DNA of 64,000 bases. It comes from Firmicutes bacterium ASF500 (GTDB lineage: Bacteria; Bacillota; Clostridia; Oscillospirales; Oscillospiraceae). Positions 57,296 through 64,000 of the stretch are shown one piece after another (the stretch's first letter is position 1; every line of letters starts with the position of its first letter). The notes under the pieces are model-generated. The model was given only the letters and a program-made list of their open reading frames with translations. It had not been told where the DNA came from and searched no databases. Location of the stretch: positions 186,001 through 250,000 of the forward strand of contig CP097573.1 in assembly GCA_000492175.2 (NCBI GenBank). The letters are read 5' to 3'. The translations under genes were made by a program, and so were the position numbers.

Positions 57296-58981
57296 ATGGC
57301 ACGAACAAAAAACAGAGGGTATCAGCAGACTTTGGCCCCTACCTATACGGCCCGGCTCTGGAAAATGGGCGGCTACATCCGGCTTTCCCGAGAGGATTTA
57401 CAGAAAATCAACCGGGGGCTTGACGATAGCAACAGTGTGAAAAACCAGCGCGACATTCTCAATGATTTTCACTTCAACCATGCGGAAGAATTTGAAAGCT
57501 ACACCGAGTATGTGGATGACGGCCACACGGGAACCGATACGGAACGCGAAAGTTTCCAGCGGCTTTTAGGGGATGTGATGAGCGGGAAAATCAACTGTGT
57601 TGTGGTGAAAGACCTTTCCCGTTTCGCCCGGAATTACAGCGACGCTGGCAGTCTGATTGACAACCTTTTTGTGCAGATGGGCGTCCGCTTTATCAGCTTG
57701 GCCGAGGGCGTGGACAGCTACCTAAACCCGGACAGCGTGAACAGCATCATCGTTCCGATAACAAACGTGATGAACGACCAGTATTGTTATCAGACCTCAA
57801 AGAAAATCCGGCAGGTTTTCGATTACAAGCGGCGCAACGGCCAGTACATAGGCTCTTTTGCTCCCTACGGCTACATAAAAGACCCCAAAGACAAGCACCA
57901 GCTAATCGTTGACCCGGAAGCCGCTGAAATCGTCAAGAAGATTTACGAGATGTGCCTGCAAGGTACGGCCAAACTTCAAATTGTGATGTATCTGAACGAC
58001 CACGGCATACCCAGCCCCACGGCATACAGAAAGCTAAAGGGCCTGCCCTACTCCCCGGCTATATCGGACGCTCCCATGTGGGGGAACAAGATTATAACGG
58101 ATATTCTCAGAAATCCTATTTACACCGGGGATTTAGTACAAGGCCGCCGCCGGGTGAAAAGCTACAAGGTACACCAGATTGAGGCTGTGCCGGAGGAAGA
58201 ATGGGTGCGCGTCCCCGATACCCACGAGGCCATCATCACCCACGAAACCTTTGACCGGGTACAGGAACTTCTGAAACGTGACACCCGGACAGCCCCTAAA
58301 AAGCGGGAGCTCCATTTATTCAGCGGTTTTCTGAGGTGCGCGGACTGCGGCAAGGCCGTGACCCGGAGCCAGAGCGGGAAGAATGTTTATTATTCCTGCT
58401 CCACTTACAAGAAACGCTCCCGGACAGCCTGCACCATGCACTCTATCAAGCACAACCGTCTGGAGGCCGCCGTTCTGTTCGCTATCCAGTATCAAGTGAG
58501 TACCGCCGTTTCCTATTCGGAAATAGTAGCCCATATCAATGCGGCTCCACTGAAAAAAAGTCAATCCCACCGCCTTAACGACCAGATTGCCGCAAAGGAA
58601 AAGGAATTGACGAAAATCACCCGCTACAAGCAGTCACTGTATCAAGACTGGAAAGACGGGGAAATCACCCAGCAGGAATACCGGGAAATGAAAGCCGATT
58701 ATGAACGGCAGGCCGCCGGGCTCTCGGATTTGCTGGCCCGGCTGACGGCTGAACGGAAACAGCTTTCAAACGGCGTTGACCAGCAGCATCCCGCGCTGGT
58801 AGCCTTTGCGAAATATCAGAACATCGAAAAGCTGACCCGCGAAATCCTGATTGAATTGGTAGACCATATCAAGGTTTACGAAAACGGCAATATCAGCGTT
58901 CATTTTAAGTTTGCGGACGAGTTCCGCCGGATTGCCGAGTACATTGAAATCAACACCACTGACACCGCCGAGGCGGGCTGA
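57296..58981 (+). CDS. Large serine recombinase, TnpX-like
   Basis: A 561-aa recombinase with the catalytic serine in GGYIRLSREDLQK, the DLSRFARNYSDAG motif, a recombinase domain (GQYIGSFAPYGYIKDPKDKH), a zinc ribbon (CADCGKAVTRSQ ... C) and a C-terminal coiled-coil region ending NISVHFKFADEFRRI. It starts after GGGAAGGAGGAACA. Its stop is followed by a hairpin and then directly by the broken 5' end of the HerA-like gene, so its element inserted there and this gene marks the right element end. Confidence 0.93.
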   Translation: MARTKNRGYQQTLAPTYTARLWKMGGYIRLSREDLQKINRGLDDSNSVKNQRDILNDFHFNHAEEFESYTEYVDDGHTGTDTERESFQRLLGDVMSGKINCVVVKDLSRFARNYSDAGSLIDNLFVQMGVRFISLAEGVDSYLNPDSVNSIIVPITNVMNDQYCYQTSKKIRQVFDYKRRNGQYIGSFAPYGYIKDPKDKHQLIVDPEAAEIVKKIYEMCLQGTAKLQIVMYLNDHGIPSPTAYRKLKGLPYSPAISDAPMWGNKIITDILRNPIYTGDLVQGRRRVKSYKVHQIEAVPEEEWVRVPDTHEAIITHETFDRVQELLKRDTRTAPKKRELHLFSGFLRCADCGKAVTRSQSGKNVYYSCSTYKKRSRTACTMHSIKHNRLEAAVLFAIQYQVSTAVSYSEIVAHINAAPLKKSQSHRLNDQIAAKEKELTKITRYKQSLYQDWKDGEITQQEYREMKADYERQAAGLSDLLARLTAERKQLSNGVDQQHPALVAFAKYQNIEKLTREILIELVDHIKVYENGNISVHFKFADEFRRIAEYIEINTTDTAEAG

Positions 58982-58986
58982 CCCCC

Positions 58987-59020
58987 GCCAAAGCACAAAA
59001 TCCCTTTGGCAGTGTGTTTT
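58987..59020 (+). terminator. Terminator of the recombinase gene at the element edge
   Basis: GCCAAAG (58987-58993) and CTTTGGC (59004-59010) form a 7-bp stem, followed by GTGTGTTTTCC. The element/target junction must lie between here and about 59042, where the ATPase coding sequence resumes. Confidence 0.6.
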
Positions 59021-59051
59021 CCTAATAAAACGCAATCATAGCTTGGCGGAG

Positions 59052-61895
59052 ATGTATTCCGGCCTTGCACCGTATGCTTCCTGGTCTACAACCTTTACCT
59101 ATAATGAACAAAACTCCACGGGTTCTTCTGCGACCGTAGGCGTCAACATCGGCGCAAGCGCTGGTGTCCAGAATGGACAAAACCAGTCCATCGCCCATAC
59201 AGACGGCACCACGGACTCTTCCAGTGATACCACCACCGATTCTACAAGTGAGGGCACCTCTGACTCGACTGGAGACACCGTAACGGATTCTGCCAACAGT
59301 TCTATTACGGATACGACTGGTAGCTCGGATTCTATCAGCAATGCCCACGCAGAAGGGTCAAGCACTTCTATTACAGGTACTTCTGGCGAATCAAATACTG
59401 CTGGAGGAAGTACTTCAATACCGATTATAGGCGGCATTGAGGGGAAATACGATCATGGATGGAACAGCAGTACCGCAGAGCAAGCCGGGACAAATCTGTC
59501 TGATACTGTAACAACTGGAACGACCCAAAACATATCTCAAAGTATTGCAGAATCCACTGGTAAAGCAATAGCAAAATCAGCCAGTCATGCAGTGACTTCA
59601 ACGGTTGGACGATCTGTAGCAAATACACTGGGGCGTGCTGTAACCAAGTCCGTTGCCAGAACAGCTGGTGCTTTTAGAAGTGTAAATTTTGGTGCGAATT
59701 TTGGCGCAAGTTTTGCGAGGGCCTCCAACGTTACAGCAACGATTGGCAAGAGTGAGGGTATCAATCAGAATTTCACAAATTATAACATCAAGCATGCTTT
59801 GGAAATTCTGGAAGCACAGATGAAGCGGCTTGAACTGAGCACAGCTTTAGGAATGTGGGACTTTGCCGCTTATGTGATGAGCGAGGATTTGAATGTTGCC
59901 AATAATGTAGCTCACTCCTATCTGGCGCTTACCCAGGGCGAGGAATCCTATATGTCACAGGCCGCTATCAATCTGTGGCGCGGCGATATGGGTGAGGCCA
60001 GCGGCGATGCAAAGGAAATCTGCAACTATCTGCGGGAACTACGCCACCCCCTCTTTGGCCTTAACCCAAATGTCACAGCAGAAACCCCGACTTACAATGT
60101 TTATCCACCTATTGTAACAGCCACAACAAACCTTTCCGGGAAAGAACTGGCATACTCGTTAAACTTCCCAAGAAAATCCATCCCCGGCCTGCCTGTCATT
60201 GAGTGTGCTGAATTTGGACGTAATATTGCTACCTTTGACATTATTCCGGAATGCAAGGAAAAAGTTGAGATTGGCAATATCTTTCACATGCATCATGAGG
60301 AAAACGTCAAGGTTCAACTTGCTAAGGAGTCCTTATCCTCTCACACATTTATCACTGGCAGCACCGGCTCCGGAAAGAGCAACACAGTTTATCAGCTCCT
60401 GAACGAGGCTTTGGAACAAGGCGTCCAATTTATGGTGGTCGAGCCAGCCAAAGGCGAATATAAACACATATTTGGCTCCGACCCCGATGTTTCCGTATTT
60501 GGTACCAATCCAGCAATTACCCCACTGCTCCGCATCAACCCGTTCAGCTTCCCGAAAGAGATTCATGTTTTAGAGCACCTTGACCGGCTGATCGAAATTT
60601 TCAATGTGTGCTGGCCCATGTACGCAGCTATGCCTGCTGTTCTGAAAAACGCTGTGGAGAAATCCTACGTGGATTGTGGCTGGAACCTTGTCCGCTCTAT
60701 CAACAAATACGGAGAAGATCTCTACCCGTCATTCGCCGATGTTGCTCGTAACATAAAGGAGATCATTGATACCAGCGAATATGACAGCGACAACAAGGGT
60801 GCATATAAAGGCTCTTTGCTGACTCGTCTGCAATCCTTGACCAACGGTATTAACGGGATGATCTTCACTTGTGATGAAATCGCAGATGCAGACCTGTTCG
60901 ATAAAAATGTAATTATTGATTTGAGCCGTGTGGGATCTTCTGAAACCAAGTCGTTGATTATGGGTATGCTTGTCCTGAAACTCCAAGAACATCGTATGGT
61001 AACGGCCACCGGTATGAATGAAAAGCTGAAGCATATCACCGTCTTGGAAGAAGCTCACAATCTGTTAAAGCGCACTTCTACAGAACAGGCATCCGAGAGT
61101 GCGAACCTTCGTGGTAAGAGTGTTGAAATGCTGGCAAATGCCATAGCTGAAATGAGAACATACGGCCAAGGCTTTGTCATTGCGGACCAGGCTCCTGGGC
61201 TGCTTGACTTGTCGGTCATTCGCAATACCAACACCAAGATTATCATGCGTTTGCCAGATCGAACTGACCGTGAGCTGGTCGGACGAGCCGCTAACCTTAA
61301 TGATGATCAGATTACCGAACTGGCGAAATTGCCTTGCGGTGTGGCTGCCATTTATCAGAACGAGTGGGTTCAGCCGGTTCTTTGCAAAGTGACGAAATAT
61401 TCCGGAAAGCAAATCAGATATACGTATACTCCAAAGGAAAACGATGAGCATTTGGATGTAGAAGCCGGTATCGTGTCTGAATCCTTGTTGGACTGCATTA
61501 TGAACAAGGAACTGCTCCGTAAAGGAACTCGTGAGGGTATGCTACGGCTGAAGCGGATGGTCATTCGCTCCAAGCTGGATACATCCATTAAGAAAGACTT
61601 CATGGAGTATATATCTTCTGACGATACCGAAGCTGTCGAAGCTCTCCGCCAGTTAGTTTATAACTTCCTGTCTGCCGAAGAAGCAATCAAGGCATCGGCA
61701 CATTGCAATGAAATCACGGATTGGGTACATTCCGTGGTTGATGGTCTGAATCCGTCTATCAAGGACTACTCCAAGAAGCAGATTGACCTTGCCCTTGCTC
61801 TGATCCTGCATGAACAGGCGATTCGTGATGCGGCTTATAATGATCTGTTGGTTCACTTTGTAGAAATCTATAAAACAGAAGGAGGTGTGTTCTGA
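59052..61895 (+). CDS. HerA/VirB4-like ATPase (DUF87), 5' end probably lost
   Basis: About 947 aa from the first usable ATG (59052). The sequence homologous to a longer protein seems to start slightly earlier (LAEMYSGLAPYASWSTTFTY), so the N terminus has been removed by the recombinase element. Residues about 20-130 are a Ser/Thr/Gly/Asp-rich low-complexity region, followed by an Ala/Ser-rich repeat segment. The ATPase core has Walker A GSTGSGKSNTVYQLL (about 435) and Walker B HITVLEEAHNLL (about 662), with DQAPGLLDLSVIRNTNTKII and the arginine-finger-like RLPDRTDRELVGRAANL. HerA/VirB4 ATPases drive DNA or protein movement. It overlaps the next gene by one base (TGATG). Whether the remaining protein is functional is unclear: GGAG lies only 2 bp from the ATG. 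Confidence 0.85.
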   Translation: MYSGLAPYASWSTTFTYNEQNSTGSSATVGVNIGASAGVQNGQNQSIAHTDGTTDSSSDTTTDSTSEGTSDSTGDTVTDSANSSITDTTGSSDSISNAHAEGSSTSITGTSGESNTAGGSTSIPIIGGIEGKYDHGWNSSTAEQAGTNLSDTVTTGTTQNISQSIAESTGKAIAKSASHAVTSTVGRSVANTLGRAVTKSVARTAGAFRSVNFGANFGASFARASNVTATIGKSEGINQNFTNYNIKHALEILEAQMKRLELSTALGMWDFAAYVMSEDLNVANNVAHSYLALTQGEESYMSQAAINLWRGDMGEASGDAKEICNYLRELRHPLFGLNPNVTAETPTYNVYPPIVTATTNLSGKELAYSLNFPRKSIPGLPVIECAEFGRNIATFDIIPECKEKVEIGNIFHMHHEENVKVQLAKESLSSHTFITGSTGSGKSNTVYQLLNEALEQGVQFMVVEPAKGEYKHIFGSDPDVSVFGTNPAITPLLRINPFSFPKEIHVLEHLDRLIEIFNVCWPMYAAMPAVLKNAVEKSYVDCGWNLVRSINKYGEDLYPSFADVARNIKEIIDTSEYDSDNKGAYKGSLLTRLQSLTNGINGMIFTCDEIADADLFDKNVIIDLSRVGSSETKSLIMGMLVLKLQEHRMVTATGMNEKLKHITVLEEAHNLLKRTSTEQASESANLRGKSVEMLANAIAEMRTYGQGFVIADQAPGLLDLSVIRNTNTKIIMRLPDRTDRELVGRAANLNDDQITELAKLPCGVAAIYQNEWVQPVLCKVTKYSGKQIRYTYTPKENDEHLDVEAGIVSESLLDCIMNKELLRKGTREGMLRLKRMVIRSKLDTSIKKDFMEYISSDDTEAVEALRQLVYNFLSAEEAIKASAHCNEITDWVHSVVDGLNPSIKDYSKKQIDLALALILHEQAIRDAAYNDLLVHFVEIYKTEGGVF

Positions 61896-62584
61896 TGTCA
61901 GAACTCCATAGAAAATCTGAAGTAGCTGATGTTGGGAAACCAGAAGTTTCGAGTTTCAAGGAAATCAAGCCCGAAACGGATATGACGGTTTCAGAAGCCA
62001 AATCCTTCGTTAACAGTCTTTTTAAGGAAACGCATGATGCTTCGGATGGATATTATAATTCCTACGAAACCAGAAGCAGTAACATACCTGTTGACGGTAT
62101 TCGTGGCCAATGGGAGGGAAAACGAGGAGAATCCAAGTACATACCATCCAACGAAACGGAAGAAGGCAGAGCAGCACGGGACAAGCTGGCTGAAAAGGAT
62201 ATGGATGGCGTTGAGTATAGATACGCTGAACCAGACTTCTCGGAATGTGCCGAAGCAACTGTTGAAATTGATGATATGACCGAGAACCGTTTTGATTATA
62301 CGGATGCAGATGGAAATGAGAAGCAAGGAAACTTCTCACAGGCGGACGCCAAGTGTGCGGAGCAATGGAACGCCATTGAAAAAGACGGAAGATCCGACTG
62401 GACGGCAGCAGATGTCCGTGACTGGCGGCGTGAAAATGAATGTTCCTGGCATGAGCGGTGTGATACCCGTACAATGGACTTGGTGTCAAGAGATATTCAT
62501 GGTTACTTCGGACATTATGGCGGATGTGCAGAGTGTAAAGTGCGTGATGCTACTAATGTAGATGGAGGTGGATTCGATGAGTAA
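61895..62584 (+). CDS. HNH-type nuclease effector with N-terminal delivery-like module
   Basis: A 229-aa protein. Residues 21-43 (FKEIKPETDMTVSEAKSFVN-SLF) match the N terminus of the metallopeptidase-like protein at 62985. The C-terminal part is HNH/Endo VII-like as found in polymorphic toxins: CSWHERCDTRTMDLVSRDIH, then GYFGHYGGCAEC, with W185, H186, H202 and H207 as the likely active-site set. The usual WHH is WHE here. The gene starts inside the ATPase stop and its end overlaps the next gene by 8 bp. I infer a toxin whose immunity partner is the DUF6985 protein. Confidence 0.8.
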   Translation: MSELHRKSEVADVGKPEVSSFKEIKPETDMTVSEAKSFVNSLFKETHDASDGYYNSYETRSSNIPVDGIRGQWEGKRGESKYIPSNETEEGRAARDKLAEKDMDGVEYRYAEPDFSECAEATVEIDDMTENRFDYTDADGNEKQGNFSQADAKCAEQWNAIEKDGRSDWTAADVRDWRRENECSWHERCDTRTMDLVSRDIHGYFGHYGGCAECKVRDATNVDGGGFDE

Positions 62585-62954
62585 GTGTAAAATCACTATT
62601 TGGGACAGAGCCTTTGATCTGTCCGTTGCATATGAGTGCTACTCCGGAGAGGAAATTCTGGAAAGTCAGAAGGAAGCCTTTGCAATGGTGGAAGATAATG
62701 CAAAGGAAGTGGCCGAATCTCTCGAGGCTGTCAAAAAATATGTGCGTAAGACCGGTGCAGGTCAGCTTGCGGATGATGGCATAGAAAACATCTTCAAGTA
62801 TGTTATGCCGAAAAGCATTTTTGTCCCGCACACTAAGAAACATCGCATTGCCGCTATTATGTGCAGTTACAAATTCGATATGGAGCATGGTATAGCGGTA
62901 GTGTTTGAAAACGGCAAATTCAAAAAGGTGGGAACACAGGATATTGTTCTGTAA
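62577..62954 (+). CDS. DUF6985 protein, probable immunity partner
   Basis: A 125-aa soluble protein whose central part (FKYVMPKSIFVPHTKKHRIA and YKFDMEHGIAVVFENGKFKK) matches my recollection of the DUF6985 family. It overlaps the HNH-like gene by 8 bp, an arrangement typical of toxin-immunity pairs, and follows GGAGGTGGATTCG. No enzymatic motif. The immunity role is inferred from position and size. Confidence 0.75.
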   Translation: MSKCKITIWDRAFDLSVAYECYSGEEILESQKEAFAMVEDNAKEVAESLEAVKKYVRKTGAGQLADDGIENIFKYVMPKSIFVPHTKKHRIAAIMCSYKFDMEHGIAVVFENGKFKKVGTQDIVL

Positions 62955-62984
62955 TCTGAAGCTGGGCGGGAAAGGAGTTTTGGT

Positions 62985-63686
62985 ATGATTCGGTTTCACG
63001 ATACAGTGGAGAAAAAGGATAATTCGGAACTTCTTTCCTCTACCGCTTTCCAAGACATAAAACCAACTGGCTCTATGTCCAATGAGGAAGCTCTATCGTT
63101 CTTAGATGGATTGTTCTCGGTTGATTCAGAAAGCTGGGATACATCTTCCATAGATGAAGGAAGTCTGCTTGCCGAAATCTTTGGACGATTTGAGGATGAG
63201 TTTGACTTTGATTTTGAGCTGGATGATGTAATCCAGGCGGTATTAGACCGCTTTGAGGCATCAAAATGGGAAAAGCTAACTGAAAGCGAGAGAATAGATG
63301 CAATAAGCGAATTAGTTGCTGTCATTGGCGAGAAATTAGGAATTGTCGAAGATCCGGAAATTCAGTTTTATGACGGATGTGACGGTTCTTGTGGGGCATT
63401 TCTTCCGTGTGAGAATAAGATTGAGATCAATCGGAACACTTTGGATGACCCGCAGGAAGTTGTTGATACCGTAGCCCATGAAATGCGCCATGCCTATCAA
63501 CACCAAAGGGCTGAATTACAAGAAACATGGCAAGACACGCTATACAAACTCAATTTTGAGAACTATATTTCACCTATTTCTCTGGCTGACGGGAAATACT
63601 TATTCTTCACCGATTATCAAGATCAGCTGGTAGAAGCCGAAGCCAGAGCTTTTGCAAACATCTTTACAAATAAGGAGGCCGCATGA
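62985..63686 (+). CDS. HExxH metallopeptidase-like effector with the shared N-terminal module
   Basis: A 233-aa protein. Residues 22-44 (FQDIKPTGSMSNEEALSFLD-GLF) align without gaps to the HNH-like protein (11 identities in 23). An acidic middle (EDEFDFDFELDD) follows. The C-terminal domain has the zinc motif HEMRH (165-169) in TVAHEMRHAYQHQRAELQET, and QLVEAEARAFANIF supplies a likely third ligand Glu. Similar zinc metallopeptidase domains occur as polymorphic toxins. Its stop overlaps the start of the next small gene. Confidence 0.8.
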   Translation: MIRFHDTVEKKDNSELLSSTAFQDIKPTGSMSNEEALSFLDGLFSVDSESWDTSSIDEGSLLAEIFGRFEDEFDFDFELDDVIQAVLDRFEASKWEKLTESERIDAISELVAVIGEKLGIVEDPEIQFYDGCDGSCGAFLPCENKIEINRNTLDDPQEVVDTVAHEMRHAYQHQRAELQETWQDTLYKLNFENYISPISLADGKYLFFTDYQDQLVEAEARAFANIFTNKEAA

Positions 63687-63979
63687 TGAGCAAAATTATT
63701 GAAACCTATTATAAGCAGGCCAATGTAATGCCCCTCCTGTTAAAGCAGAAAATGCTCAAGCTCCAAAGAAACACGGACATCCTAAAGGAATTTGAATATT
63801 GGATAGAACATAATGAGTATTTGCAGCCCGGTGTTTCTGTGGAGGGCTATACTGCCAAATCTCTTTCTGAACTGTCAAAGTATACTGATGGTGAAGCTGC
63901 GTTTATGCTCCTTATTGAATTGCGGGAAACTCCAGAAAAGACACTTCGCAGGATAAAAAACGGATTCAAGATTAAGTGA
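63683..63979 (+). CDS. Small protein after the metallopeptidase, probable partner
   Basis: A 98-aa helical protein (YYKQANVMPLLLKQKMLKLQ, DILKEFEYWIEHNEYLQPGV, AAFMLLIELRETPEKTLRRI). Two consecutive ATG codons (63683 and 63686) overlap the preceding stop. No family recognised. Its coupling to the metallopeptidase-like gene suggests an immunity or chaperone role. Confidence 0.65.
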   Translation: MMSKIIETYYKQANVMPLLLKQKMLKLQRNTDILKEFEYWIEHNEYLQPGVSVEGYTAKSLSELSKYTDGEAAFMLLIELRETPEKTLRRIKNGFKIK

Positions 63980-63990
63980 GGAGGCATCAT

Positions 63991-64000
63991 ATGATTAACT
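63991..64000 (+). CDS. Start of the next operon gene (cut by the window edge)
   Basis: ATG ATT AAC at 63991 follows GTGAGGAGGCATCAT, a strong ribosome site, so the operon continues to the right of the window. Nothing can be said of its product. Confidence 0.55.

Noticed and set aside
59099..59437. Leftward frame opposite the Ser/Thr-rich part of the ATPase
   Set aside because: Produced by the low-complexity codons of the ATPase; no start signal.
59052..64000. Type VII (LXG/EssC) secretion locus
   Set aside because: No WXG100 or LXG domain and no FtsK/SpoIIIE-type EssC with several ATPase domains; the ATPase has HerA/VirB4-like motifs and the effectors carry a different N-terminal block.
1..64000. 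tRNA or rRNA genes as integration sites
   Set aside because: I found no tRNA cloverleaf pattern or rRNA sequence by eye; a covariance search would be decisive.

Overview
The window is accessory DNA from a Gram-positive anaerobe of the class Clostridia, most likely a gut Oscillospiraceae/Lachnospiraceae-type genome. The taxonomic call is inferred from strong AGGAGG ribosome binding sites, sigma-A promoters, Tn4451-type (TnpX/TnpW) serine-recombinase elements, LRR and SUKH immunity genes and VanZ-type small membrane proteins. I see no rRNA, tRNA, CRISPR array or core housekeeping cluster.

Layout. (1) 0.2-1.4 kb: a divergent TetR regulator / small membrane protein pair with clear promoters and two operator palindromes, on AT-rich DNA. 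(2) 1.4-8.5 kb: layered mobile-element debris. It holds a decapitated conjugative-element sigma-like gene, a scrambled block of gene pieces also found intact at 20 kb and 39-41 kb, a complete IS21-family element (istA/istB), and a TnpW plus large serine recombinase unit. (3) 8.6-11.5 kb: a DUF1016/YhcG nuclease-like protein, a low-molecular-weight protein tyrosine phosphatase, a second short DUF1016 protein and a metallophosphoesterase. (4) 11.5-19 kb: an operon of three serine recombinases (the middle one lacks the catalytic domain), a 51-aa protein and a MazF-like toxin, followed by a sigma-like HTH protein, a zinc ribbon protein and an ImmA/ImmR-like protease-repressor pair. (5) 19-42 kb: a leftward array of about 25 genes that looks like an orphan immunity island. 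It contains DUF1963, WYL, FGE-like, SUKH, LRR, Imm1-like and DUF4176 proteins plus lipoproteins and membrane proteins, with recurring intergenic repeats and broken copies. (6) 42-50 kb: three uncharacterised proteins, an IS1182-like element with a 12-bp target duplication, and small membrane/VanZ/lipoprotein genes. (7) 49.7-52.6 kb: two sigma factor / anti-sigma-like pairs. (8) 52.7-56.5 kb: a SLOG-like protein, an Xre regulator, a Phd/ParE-type pair with a shortened toxin, and a 613-aa SUKH+LRR protein. (9) 56.6-59 kb: more recombinase-element DNA. (10) 59-64 kb: the left part of a rightward operon with a HerA/VirB4-like ATPase whose 5' end has been lost at the recombinase-element edge, an HNH-nuclease-like protein, a DUF6985 protein, an HExxH metallopeptidase-like protein and a small partner, continuing off the right edge.

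Best candidate for an undescribed system: the 59-64 kb operon. The HNH-like and metallopeptidase-like proteins share an ungapped N-terminal block (11 of 23 residues identical) ahead of unrelated catalytic domains. Each is followed by a small overlapping or adjacent gene, and all sit behind a HerA-like ATPase. This is what an ATPase-dependent effector delivery or loading system with paired immunity proteins would look like. The 19-42 kb and 54 kb arrays supply many immunity-type proteins without toxins, so the locus as a whole reads as a toxin-immunity conflict island assembled by recombinase elements. Functions given for that system are inference; the motifs, overlaps and repeats are read from the sequence.
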